Source: Prevotellaceae bacterium UBA2448 (GTDB lineage: Bacteria > Bacteroidota > Bacteroidia > Bacteroidales > Bacteroidaceae). From it: 64,000 nucleotides of DNA. Within the stretch, counting starts at the first letter, position 1; each line of letters starts with the position of its first letter. The notes under the pieces are model-generated. The model made no database searches, had not been told where the DNA came from, and saw only the letters and a program-made list of their open reading frames with translations. The stretch is taken from assembly GCA_002342585.1 (NCBI GenBank), contig DDQG01000006.1, forward strand, positions 17,523 to 81,522. The letters run 5' to 3'. The position numbers were made by a program, and so were the translations under genes. Below are positions 8,480 through 16,493 of the stretch, piece by piece.

Positions 8480-8749
8480 ATGTATTTAGATTCAGCAAAG
8501 AAGGCAGAAATCTTCGAGAAATACGCAGGTTCTGCTACAAACACTGGTTCAAGTGAGGGACAAATTGCCCTGCTTACTTATCGTATCCAACACCTCACTG
8601 ACCACATGAGAAACAACCACAAGGACTATTGCACAAATCGTTCTTTGGTTCACCTCGTAGGTCAGCGCCGTTCACTTCTTGAGTATCTGAAGCGCAAAGA
8701 TATCGAACGCTACCGTGCTATCGTTAAGGCTCTTGGCTTGCGTAAGTAA
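8480..8749 (+). CDS. rpsO: 30S ribosomal protein S15
   Basis: An 89-residue ribosomal protein that binds the central domain of 16S rRNA and helps nucleate the 30S platform. The S15 signature is clear: the GSSEGQIALLTYRIQHLTDH helix and the LVGQRRSLLEYLKRKD segment, with the usual length. It stands divergent from acpP with its own promoter. The methyltransferase gene begins 20 nt downstream and may share the transcript. Confidence 0.98.
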   Translation: MYLDSAKKAEIFEKYAGSATNTGSSEGQIALLTYRIQHLTDHMRNNHKDYCTNRSLVHLVGQRRSLLEYLKRKDIERYRAIVKALGLRK

Positions 8750-8769
8750 TTCACGAACCACGGGTTTCC

Positions 8770-9954
8770 ATGTACGACATACAATCATTTGTAAAAGAAC
8801 ATAGAAACGACAATGTGTGTGAGCTCGCTTTGCGGGCTCACACTTTTTCTGCCGATGACTTCAAATATGCACTGCAACAGATAGAAGGGTGGCAGAGAGC
8901 ACAAAAGAAGTTGCCCACTTGGGCTCAGACAGATGGTATTCAATTTCCGCCACACCTGAATATGGAGCAGTGTAGCAGTGAAATGACTGCACAGTATAAG
9001 GCTGAGATTGTAGATGGTGGAGAGAATGTAACTGACCTGACTGCCGGATTCGGAGTGGATGCTGCGATACTTGGAAAGAAGTTCGACTATCTTACTTATG
9101 TAGATCAGAACGAGACTCTTTGTAAAATTGCCTCAAACAATCTGCCTTTGCTTGGAGTTAAGGATTTCCAAGTGGTTTGCGGTAAGGCTGAAGAAGTATT
9201 GCAGAAATTACCCCATCATAGTCTGATTTTTATTGATCCTGCACGTCGTGATGCTAATGGCGGGAAGGTGATTTCGATAGCAGACTGTACTCCAAATGTT
9301 GCTCTGATGCAGGAGCGGTTGATGGAGCATGCTGACACGGTAATGGTGAAACTGTCACCAATGCTCGATGTCGTGAATATGGAACGGGAACTGCGACAGA
9401 TAAGTGAAATTCATGTGGTGAGTGTGGATAATGAGTGCAAGGAACTTCTTGTTAAGATGCAGCATAACTGTCTTTCAGTATGTATTTATTGCGTGAATTT
9501 GTTTAGCAGTGGAGATAAGGATGTGTTTACTTTCACCCGAGATGAAGAAAAAGTTGCAGAATGTAAATATACAACTGAGATGGGGAAGTATATATACGAA
9601 CCTAATGCAAGTATTATGAAGGCAGGATGTTATAAGACTCTTGCTTCTCGTCTTGGACTTGTAAAGTTACATCCCAACAGTCATCTATATACTAGTTTTG
9701 TTGATGAACCCGTGAAGAATTTTCCCGGACGATGTTTCAAAGTTGAGAGTTCTTCAACATTGAACAAAAAGTCTATAAAGACTGTTTTGAGGGGAATAGA
9801 AAAAGCGAACCTTACGGTTCGCAATTTTCCTATGTCGGTAGCAGAACTCCGCAATAAATTGAAATTGCGCGAAGGTGGTGATTTATACCTCTTTGCTACC
9901 ACGATGGCTGATGAAAAGAAGATATTGATTATCTCTTCTTCTTTTTCTTCTTAG
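8770..9954 (+). CDS. THUMP-like domain class I SAM-dependent methyltransferase
   Basis: A 394-residue protein of the Bacteroidetes methyltransferase family that carries a THUMP-like C-terminal domain. Motif I of the Rossmann fold is DLTAGFGVDA near residue 88, and IDPARRD near residue 155 is the acidic-Pro motif that faces the substrate. The C-terminal half resembles the ferredoxin-like plus THUMP-like module seen in RNA-modifying enzymes, so RNA is the likely target, but the modified base is unknown. The gene follows rpsO closely. Its last 26 nt overlap, in the opposite direction, the end of the DEAD-box helicase gene. Confidence 0.85.
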   Translation: MYDIQSFVKEHRNDNVCELALRAHTFSADDFKYALQQIEGWQRAQKKLPTWAQTDGIQFPPHLNMEQCSSEMTAQYKAEIVDGGENVTDLTAGFGVDAAILGKKFDYLTYVDQNETLCKIASNNLPLLGVKDFQVVCGKAEEVLQKLPHHSLIFIDPARRDANGGKVISIADCTPNVALMQERLMEHADTVMVKLSPMLDVVNMERELRQISEIHVVSVDNECKELLVKMQHNCLSVCIYCVNLFSSGDKDVFTFTRDEEKVAECKYTTEMGKYIYEPNASIMKAGCYKTLASRLGLVKLHPNSHLYTSFVDEPVKNFPGRCFKVESSSTLNKKSIKTVLRGIEKANLTVRNFPMSVAELRNKLKLREGGDLYLFATTMADEKKILIISSSFSS

Positions 9955-11836
9955 AAAATTCGTTGTAGAATGGTTGGGATTCTACCTGTCCTTCAAAATA
10001 TTTCGCCCACTCTTTTGCACCTTTAGGGGTTGAAGAACTGGATGATTGTTTCTGTCCTCGCTTGCTATTGGTTCTTTCTTGTCCTCGCTGAGACTTCTCC
10101 TGACGATGTTGAGGTTTGTCCTGTCTGCGCTGACTTCTGTCTTGTTTGCGTTGAGGTTTCTCAGAAGAACTGCTGTTGCCCGATCCGTTGCTAGTAGTGA
10201 TTTCTACGTTTACCTTTCTTCCGTCGAAGTCTGCACCGTTAAGAAAATGGAGCACGTCGTCTGTCTGCTCTTCTGGAACCTCAAAGAATGAGAAATTCTG
10301 CATAAGATCAATGCGTCCGAGATCGACATTCTTGCCACGAACCTTGCGATTGATGAATCCCATAAGAATCTTAGGAGAAAGGCTGTCCTTTTTTCCTAAG
10401 TTTATGAAGAGGCGTGTGAATCCTTGTTCTGCGGATCGTGAACGAGGTTGCTTGTCGCGTTTTTCCTTACGATCTTTTTTCTTAGTGTCACTCCCCTTGC
10501 CGCTTGGTTGCACAATTTCTGGCGCGTTCTTGTAGTAGTTTAGGAATGTGTTAAACTGCATGCTGACCATACGCTTGATAAGGTCTTCTTTATCGAGCAT
10601 ATCCAATTTGCGGTAGATTTCTGGCAGGTATTGCTCTATTTCTTCTTCGTCAACCTCTATTTTTTCGATTTCATCGATGAGTTTGTATAGTTGTTTTGCA
10701 CATATCTCCTGACCAGTAGGTAGAATGCTCGGTATAAATTTCTTACCGATTTGATGTTCTATGGCTTGTATTTTATGTTTCTCCTTGATATGAATAATGG
10801 AGATACTTGTACCACTGCGTCCTGCTCGTCCTGTACGACCAGAGCGATGGGTATATGACTCGATGTCATCTGGCAAACCATAGTTTATCACATGTGTCAG
10901 TTCGTCAACATCCAATCCACGTGCAGCCACATCGGTAGCTACAAGAAGTTGAGTTCGATGTTGACGGAACTTCTGCATTGTGAGGTCTCGTTGCATCTGG
11001 GAGAGTTCGCCATGAAGTGACTCCGCATTATATCCGTCTTGGATGAGACGGTCGGCAATCTCCTGAGTCTCCATACGAGTGCGACAGAAGATGATGGCAT
11101 ATATCTCTGGATAGTAGTCGGCAATACGTTTCAGTGCGTTGTATTTGTCGCGAGCTGCCACGAGATAGTATAGGTGGTTTACGTGTTCTGCTCCTTCGTT
11201 TCGACTACCCACTACAATTTCCTTGTGGTCGTGGAGGTAATTGCGAGCTATGCGCTCAATCTCCTTCGACATGGTTGCAGAGAAGAGAAGGGTGTTGCGA
11301 GAGTTGTGGGAAGGACAATTAGCCAGTATGGTGTCTATGCTTTCTGAGAAGCCCATGTTCAGCATCTCATCAGCTTCGTCAAGTACTACATTTTTAACGT
11401 TGGAAAGGTCCGCTACACCTCGTTCCATGAGGTCAACGAGACGTCCAGGAGTGGCAACGATAATCTGCACGCCTTTTTTCAGACCATGAATCTGCGTCAT
11501 GATATTTGCACCACCATAGACGGCAAGTATGTGAAGTTGAGGTATGTACTTACTATAACTTTTTAGATCATCTGTAATTTGCAGACAGAGTTCGCGTGTG
11601 GGTGCTATTACTACTGCCTGAGTAATAAGTGAAGCAGTATCTGTTTTTTGAATAAGCGGCAATCCGTAAGCGGCAGTCTTACCTGTTCCAGTTTGTGCTA
11701 ATGCTATTACGTCGTTGTCGTTGCCCAGTAAATATGGAATGACTTCTTCCTGAATAGGCATGGGACTCTCATAGCCAATCTCACTGATGGCCTGAAGAAT
11801 TGGTGCTGAAATACCAAGTTGTTCAAATGTTTTCAA
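9929..11836 (-). CDS. DEAD-box ATP-dependent RNA helicase with DbpA-type RNA-binding domain
   Basis: A 635-residue helicase likely acting in ribosome assembly or mRNA turnover. Motifs in order: the Q motif around MPIQEEVIP, Walker A AQTGTGKT, DEAD in VLDEADEML, SATMS, and HRSGRTGRAG. A DbpA-like RNA-binding domain lies near residues 470-545 (FTRLFINLGKKDSLSP onward). The tail is Arg/Gln/Lys-rich with imperfect heptads such as RQDKPQH, RQEKSQR, GQERTNS, and ends in KKKKKKR. The start is unusual: the family N-terminus KTFEQLG is preceded directly by TTG at 11836, with no in-frame ATG nearby and the sugar-kinase stop only 1 nt away. It is the last gene of the long bamA-region run. Confidence 0.93.
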   Translation of the reverse strand: MKTFEQLGISAPILQAISEIGYESPMPIQEEVIPYLLGNDNDVIALAQTGTGKTAAYGLPLIQKTDTASLITQAVVIAPTRELCLQITDDLKSYSKYIPQLHILAVYGGANIMTQIHGLKKGVQIIVATPGRLVDLMERGVADLSNVKNVVLDEADEMLNMGFSESIDTILANCPSHNSRNTLLFSATMSKEIERIARNYLHDHKEIVVGSRNEGAEHVNHLYYLVAARDKYNALKRIADYYPEIYAIIFCRTRMETQEIADRLIQDGYNAESLHGELSQMQRDLTMQKFRQHRTQLLVATDVAARGLDVDELTHVINYGLPDDIESYTHRSGRTGRAGRSGTSISIIHIKEKHKIQAIEHQIGKKFIPSILPTGQEICAKQLYKLIDEIEKIEVDEEEIEQYLPEIYRKLDMLDKEDLIKRMVSMQFNTFLNYYKNAPEIVQPSGKGSDTKKKDRKEKRDKQPRSRSAEQGFTRLFINLGKKDSLSPKILMGFINRKVRGKNVDLGRIDLMQNFSFFEVPEEQTDDVLHFLNGADFDGRKVNVEITTSNGSGNSSSSEKPQRKQDRSQRRQDKPQHRQEKSQRGQERTNSKRGQKQSSSSSTPKGAKEWAKYFEGQVESQPFYNEFSKKKKKKR

Positions 11837-11837
11837 A

Positions 11838-12776
11838 TTAATCTTGTTTTTTGTTTTGTTTATATCGCTGGGCGAAATCTTTACTTATTGAATTGTGGAA
11901 ACTTTGGCACACCTCAGTTGCAAGAGATATGCCATGTTGGATAATACTCTTCCACTGAGAATCGGAGAGTGTAGGTAAATCTGTGCGGAGAATGTTTCCC
12001 TGAAGAATACCATAGACAATACCTGCATTGAAGTTATCACCTGCTCCTATAGTAGAAACGGTCTGTATTTTCTGTACTTTATAGTTTTTTATAAGGGTTG
12101 GCGTGAAGAGTCGTATGTCGCCATCAGCATCAGTGCAGAGCAGATTAGGACAATGGGCAGACACTTCCTGCTTGTATGTTGTAAGAGGATCGCTAATACC
12201 AAACATATTAGTGAAATCCTCGGTGGAACCGCGTACTATATCTGCAAAATCGAAATTTTCCAATATTGTGGAACGAAGTGTCTGGGCTTCGTCTGCATGG
12301 GTGGAACGGAAGTTTATGTCGTAATATATAAATGCCTTTCTACTGCGTGCATAGGTAAGGAATTCCTTAACCTTACTCCTTAATACAGGATTGAGTACAA
12401 AGTAAGACCCCATGATGACGATGTCATCAGATTGTATATCTGGCCAACGTACGTCTAAGCGTGCTTTAGGATAGTCTTTGTAGAATGTATATTCAGCATC
12501 GTTCCTTTCGTTCAGATAGGCAAGGGAAATAGCAGTGCGCCCATCATCATACATGCAGACATGGTCGGTATTTACTCCGTTGTCGGTCATGAAGTTTTTT
12601 ATGGTTTGTCCTACACGATCGTTACCGGTCTCTGTAATCATAGTTACGTCTGTACCTAAGCGACCTAAAGACACTATTCCGTTGAATACAGAACCACCAG
12701 GAACAGCTGCTGTAGGTTGTTCGTTCTTGAATATTATGTCGAGAATGGTTTCTCCAATTCCTATTACTTTTCTCAT
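11838..12776 (-). CDS. PfkB-family carbohydrate kinase (fructokinase-like)
   Basis: A 312-residue ribokinase/PfkB-family kinase that phosphorylates a sugar or nucleoside with ATP in the cytoplasm. The N-terminal GGSVFNGIVSLGRLG segment binds substrate, and TIGAGDNFNAG near residue 260 holds the catalytic Asp. Start ATG 12776 (MRKVIGIGETILD) matches the family; 42 further in-frame residues would run into the transporter gene. It lies 23 nt after the transporter subunit and 1 nt before the helicase. The substrate cannot be told from sequence; fructose is the usual annotation. Confidence 0.88.
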   Translation of the reverse strand: MRKVIGIGETILDIIFKNEQPTAAVPGGSVFNGIVSLGRLGTDVTMITETGNDRVGQTIKNFMTDNGVNTDHVCMYDDGRTAISLAYLNERNDAEYTFYKDYPKARLDVRWPDIQSDDIVIMGSYFVLNPVLRSKVKEFLTYARSRKAFIYYDINFRSTHADEAQTLRSTILENFDFADIVRGSTEDFTNMFGISDPLTTYKQEVSAHCPNLLCTDADGDIRLFTPTLIKNYKVQKIQTVSTIGAGDNFNAGIVYGILQGNILRTDLPTLSDSQWKSIIQHGISLATEVCQSFHNSISKDFAQRYKQNKKQD

Positions 12777-12799
12777 TGTTGTACGTTTGTGTCTTTGTA

Positions 12800-13372
12800 T
12801 TAATATATAATGAGTCCTGCGAGTCCGCAGAGCAGTATCATGATGATAGGGTGTATTTTGTAAATACGAGTGCCAACGAACGAAAGAAAGAATATGACGC
12901 AACTAACGATGAATACGAATGTAGATTCAGTGGGGGAGCCAAAGTTCTCTACACTCATAAGCATTATTGCTGCTGCAAGGATAAGACCCAAAACAGTAGG
13001 GCGAAGCAAACCAAAGATGCTATGAACTACTATGGAATCCTTATGTTTGATAAGCACTTTGCTGATGCTTATCATCAGAATAAACGGCAACCATAGAATG
13101 CTTAAGGAAGTCATGATTGCAGAAAGTATGGCTGCCCACTCCGAATAACCGGCATTGATGACGGCGGTGTAACCTGTATATGTTGCGACATTGATACCTA
13201 TAGGACCAGGTGTTGACTGGCTTATGGCAATAATGTCGGTAAATTCTGAGGTGGTGAGCCAGTGATGCTTATTGACAACTTCATCTTGAATGAGCGATAT
13301 CATAGCATAACCACCTCCAAAGTTGAAGATGCCTATCTTGCTGAATGTTATGAATAGTTGAAGAAATATCAT
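12800..13372 (-). CDS. chromate-transporter family protein, subunit 2
   Basis: A 190-residue membrane protein of the CHR family, with a single CHR domain. The domain signature FGGGYAMISLIQDE and the QSTPGPIGINVATYTGY segment are clear, and about five or six hydrophobic helices follow. Start ATG 13372 gives a 4-nt ATGA overlap with the upstream subunit gene, typical of translational coupling. Short CHR proteins usually work as adjacent pairs; chromate is the named substrate of the family, but the physiological substrate here is not established. Confidence 0.88.
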   Translation of the reverse strand: MIFLQLFITFSKIGIFNFGGGYAMISLIQDEVVNKHHWLTTSEFTDIIAISQSTPGPIGINVATYTGYTAVINAGYSEWAAILSAIMTSLSILWLPFILMISISKVLIKHKDSIVVHSIFGLLRPTVLGLILAAAIMLMSVENFGSPTESTFVFIVSCVIFFLSFVGTRIYKIHPIIMILLCGLAGLIIY

Positions 13373-13911
13373 TGCTTCTGTATCAAATAATGTCCATAGA
13401 GGAAACCTGCTACACCAGCTACTATGATGCACCAAATAGGGCTGACGCCAAATAGAGATATAAGTGTAGCACAAACAATAGGAATCCAACAATTATAGAT
13501 ATTAATCTTTGCTGTCTTTGCCATGCGAAAGCAGGGAGAAAGAATTAAGGCTACGACACAGGGACGTATGCCCATGAAAAATTTCTCCACATATATGTTA
13601 TCTTTGAAAGATTGGAAGATGAGAGCTATTAGAAGGATAATAACAATGCTCGGAATAGCTACTCCTAATGCTCCAGTTATACCGCCAAGCACTCCTTTGT
13701 ATTTAAATCCGATGTGTGATGCCATGTCAATGGCAAATAGACCGGGGGTTGATTGTGCTACTACGAGGATGTCAACGAATTCTTCTTGAGTAAGCCATTG
13801 TTTCTTGTCAACAATTTCCTTTTCCATAACAGGCACCATGGCATAACCTCCACCAAGGGTAAAGGAACCGATTTTGCAAAATGTGATAAATAGATCTGTA
13901 TAGATGCCCAT
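13369..13911 (-). CDS. chromate-transporter family protein, subunit 1
   Basis: A 180-residue partner of the preceding CHR protein. It shows the same domain signature, LGGGYAMVPVMEKE, and AQSTPGLFAIDMASHIGF. It overlaps the second subunit gene by 4 nt and follows murI after a short AT-rich repeat tract, so both transporter genes appear embedded in the envelope-biogenesis run. Two half-size CHR proteins together correspond to one full-length transporter. Confidence 0.88.
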   Translation of the reverse strand: MGIYTDLFITFCKIGSFTLGGGYAMVPVMEKEIVDKKQWLTQEEFVDILVVAQSTPGLFAIDMASHIGFKYKGVLGGITGALGVAIPSIVIILLIALIFQSFKDNIYVEKFFMGIRPCVVALILSPCFRMAKTAKINIYNCWIPIVCATLISLFGVSPIWCIIVAGVAGFLYGHYLIQKQ

Positions 13912-13962
13912 GAGGAAAATTGAAAATTGAGAATTGAAAGTTGAAAATTGGAAATTGATCTG
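13912..13962. repeat. tandem AATTGAAA-type repeat
   Basis: The gap between murI and the transporter genes is almost entirely a degenerate repeat of TTGAAAATTG / TTGAGAATTG units, about five copies in 50 nt. It sits directly before the transporter start codon. Function unknown. Confidence 0.6.
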
Positions 13963-13971
13963 TCTGAAGTT

Positions 13972-14814
13972 TTACAGGGTGATATGAATAGCTTCGATGG
14001 GTTCGTTAAGGAAGACGCTGGCAGACTCACTGAATTTTTCGCTTGATTCAGTTGTAAAGTATTTACAGGTACCGCCTTTGGTAATGTTGTGTTCCATCTC
14101 TTGATGACGTTGCAGATATTCCTGAAGGCTTTCAGCAATATATTTCCCCTGTGGTATAAGTGTAATGCCTTTTGGGGTATATTGTTTGATTTTCGGAAGT
14201 AGTAGAGGGTAGTGTGTGCATCCCAGGATAATGGTGTCTATCTGAGAATCGGCAGTTAGCAGTTTGTCGATACTGTCCTTTATGAAATAATCTGCACCAG
14301 GTTTATCGTATTCCCCATTTTCCACTAGTGGCACCCACATAGGACAAGCCTGCCCCACTATAGTAGTTGCAGGGTATAGCTTCTGAATCTCAAGTTTGTA
14401 TGATTCTGAACGCACAGTTCCTTCTGTAGCAAGTATGCCGATATGATTTGACTTAGTTAGAGTGCCTACTACTTCTGCTGTTGGGCGGATCACTCCCAGT
14501 ACTCTACGATTAGGAAAAGCTTGAGGAAGGTATTTTTGTTGAATGCTACGTAAAGCTTTTGCAGAGGCTGTATTGCAGGCGAGAATGATGAGTGGACAAC
14601 CCATTGAAAAGAGTTTTTCTACTGCTTGCAGTGTGAACTGATAGACTACGTCGAATGAACGTGTACCATAGGGAGCACGTGCGTTATCGCCTAGGTATAT
14701 AAAATCGTATTGTGGCATTCGATGACGAATGCCATCGAGAATGGTAAGACCACCTAGTCCAGAATCAAAGATTCCTATAGGTCCACATTGTTGTGTCGCA
14801 GTGTTGCCTTCCAT
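13972..14814 (-). CDS. murI: glutamate racemase
   Basis: A 280-residue cytoplasmic enzyme that converts L-glutamate to D-glutamate for peptidoglycan. The two catalytic cysteines are visible: Cys80 in LACNTAS and Cys199 in LGCTHYP. The N-terminal IGIFDSGLGGLT loop and the GDNARAPYG segment are typical. It follows the third Skp/OmpH gene by 15 nt in the bamA-region operon, so cell-wall precursor supply and outer-membrane assembly genes are physically linked. Confidence 0.97.
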   Translation of the reverse strand: MEGNTATQQCGPIGIFDSGLGGLTILDGIRHRMPQYDFIYLGDNARAPYGTRSFDVVYQFTLQAVEKLFSMGCPLIILACNTASAKALRSIQQKYLPQAFPNRRVLGVIRPTAEVVGTLTKSNHIGILATEGTVRSESYKLEIQKLYPATTIVGQACPMWVPLVENGEYDKPGADYFIKDSIDKLLTADSQIDTIILGCTHYPLLLPKIKQYTPKGITLIPQGKYIAESLQEYLQRHQEMEHNITKGGTCKYFTTESSEKFSESASVFLNEPIEAIHITL

Positions 14815-14829
14815 CCTTTCTTTCTATAT

Positions 14830-15399
14830 TTATCTTCTTAGTTTTGCTTTTACAAATGCAGTACAATCTTCTGCCTCTCCAGTTGTGTTTACAAAAGGAT
14901 AGGAGTTATTGTCGATGTTTAGGATATATGAGTAATTGTGCTCAAGCCCCACCTGGCGCATAACGTCTTTCAGTTTACGATGAAGTGGAATCATTAGTTC
15001 ATCTTCTGCTTGATTGAGAAGACGTTTGGCTTCATCCTTAAATGCCATACTTTCCTCCATCAGTTGCTGGAGCTCCTTCTGGCGTTTCAGCATGATATTT
15101 TCAGGGAATGATTTCTGTCCCTCTACAAACTCATAGAATTTACGAGAAAAATCTTCCTCGGCGCGTGCCAACTCATTGTCGTATGTTTTCTTGAGATTCT
15201 CCAATTTCGCCATTGCACCTGCATATTCGGGCATAGATTGCAAAAGCTCATTATAACTACAATAACCGAAATGCTGCATCTGTACAATGGTGTTGGCAGG
15301 AGCGGCTACATTTGATGCAGTTTGCGCTGCCTCCTGTGCTGATAGATTTGCAACAGAGAGGAGCGCAAAAATAAGTGCAATATATGTGCGTATCATCAT
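14830..15399 (-). CDS. OmpH/Skp-family periplasmic chaperone, third copy
   Basis: A 189-residue secreted protein with a signal peptide ending in LSAQ. It keeps the Skp layout: a short beta segment (FGYCSYNELLQSMPEY), a long charged coiled coil through the middle, and a closing beta segment (YSYILNIDNNSYPF). Skp proteins carry unfolded outer-membrane proteins to the BAM complex. It is the most divergent of three adjacent copies, with an extra Ala-rich stretch after the signal peptide. It lies 4 nt after the second copy. Confidence 0.82.
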   Translation of the reverse strand: MMIRTYIALIFALLSVANLSAQEAAQTASNVAAPANTIVQMQHFGYCSYNELLQSMPEYAGAMAKLENLKKTYDNELARAEEDFSRKFYEFVEGQKSFPENIMLKRQKELQQLMEESMAFKDEAKRLLNQAEDELMIPLHRKLKDVMRQVGLEHNYSYILNIDNNSYPFVNTTGEAEDCTAFVKAKLRR

Positions 15400-15403
15400 T
15401 TAT

Positions 15404-15901
15404 TTACTTGATTCCGAGTTTTGCCTTTACCTGGCTGGTAATGTCAGTTGAAAGTGTTTCGCTGATGAATGGGATGCCACTTGATGTGTCCATTACATAT
15501 ACATATCCACCTGCAACGCCTAACTCCTTGATTACAGTTGTAATCTTCTGAGTGATAGCCTGCATTTTCTGAGACTGAGCCTGCTGAAGTGATTGCTGTG
15601 ATGTTTGGTAATACTGCTCAAGACGCTGGTTGAGTTCTTGTAACTCTTGTTCGCGACGCTGTTTTACTGCATCAGGCAGAGTAGCTTGATTCTTCTGGTA
15701 GTCCTCAGCCTTTGTCTGGAGTTCTTCCTGCATTTTCTTTAATTCATCTTCGTACTGCTTTGCCAGATTCTGAATTTCTGTCTGAGCAGTAGTATATTCA
15801 GGCATTGCCTGAACGATATCAGCTGAATTTACGTGTGCAAATTTCTGTGCAAATACACTCATTGGTAATACCAATAGTGCTGCAATAATAATTCTCTTCA
15901 T
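15404..15901 (-). CDS. OmpH/Skp-family periplasmic chaperone, second copy
   Basis: A 165-residue Skp-like chaperone. Residues 1-18 are a signal peptide (MKRIIIAALLVLPMSVFA). KFAHVNSADIVQAMPEY is the family opening, a Gln/Glu-rich coiled coil occupies about residues 40-120, and GVAGGYVYVMDTSSG closes the domain. It lies between two paralogues downstream of bamA. It probably shields outer-membrane proteins in the periplasm. Confidence 0.9.
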   Translation of the reverse strand: MKRIIIAALLVLPMSVFAQKFAHVNSADIVQAMPEYTTAQTEIQNLAKQYEDELKKMQEELQTKAEDYQKNQATLPDAVKQRREQELQELNQRLEQYYQTSQQSLQQAQSQKMQAITQKITTVIKELGVAGGYVYVMDTSSGIPFISETLSTDITSQVKAKLGIK

Positions 15902-15955
15902 TGTCTTTAATTTTTGAAAATAATATGATTAATAATACTGTTGATTGTTATCTGT

Positions 15956-16471
15956 TTAATGACTATATCCAAGACGTTGTAATATCTCATCGCTTATGTC
16001 TATCTTTGGAGAGGCGTAGATAATGCTACCACCAGATGCGCGGTCGAGAATCAACTGATAGCCTTTCTTTTCACAAATATCTTTTACGGCACTATAGATT
16101 TCGTCCTGTATAGGTGACATAAGACTCTGACGTTTTTTGAAAAGTTCGCCTTCTGCTCCGAAATATTTCTTTTTCAGTTCACTTGCTTCTTTTTCCTTTG
16201 CTACTATAGCTTCTTCTGCTTTTGTTTTTTGAGAATCAGAGAGAAATACTGATTCAGATTGGTATTTGCGATAGAGTGTTTCAACCTCATTAAGAAGTGC
16301 CTGTACCTCACCTTCCCATTTTTTGCTTACTTGGTTCAATTGTTCGTTGGCACGTTCGTATGCAGGTACATTCTTCAATATATATTCCATATCAACAAGT
16401 GCAAACTTCTGTGCGTTAACTGATAGTAACCCTACCAGGGCAAGAGCTATCGTAAATAATGTTCTTTTCAT
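15956..16471 (-). CDS. OmpH/Skp-family periplasmic chaperone, first copy
   Basis: A 171-residue Skp-like chaperone with a signal peptide ending in SVNAQ, followed by KFALVDMEYILKNVPAYERA, a lysine/glutamate-rich coiled coil, and KGYQLILDRASGGSIIYASP at the C-terminal side. I chose ATG 16471; a longer in-frame extension would overlap the end of bamA. It starts 22 nt after bamA, the usual Bacteroidetes order. Confidence 0.92.
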   Translation of the reverse strand: MKRTLFTIALALVGLLSVNAQKFALVDMEYILKNVPAYERANEQLNQVSKKWEGEVQALLNEVETLYRKYQSESVFLSDSQKTKAEEAIVAKEKEASELKKKYFGAEGELFKKRQSLMSPIQDEIYSAVKDICEKKGYQLILDRASGGSIIYASPKIDISDEILQRLGYSH

Positions 16472-16493
16472 ACTATAATGTATTTTAGGTTTG

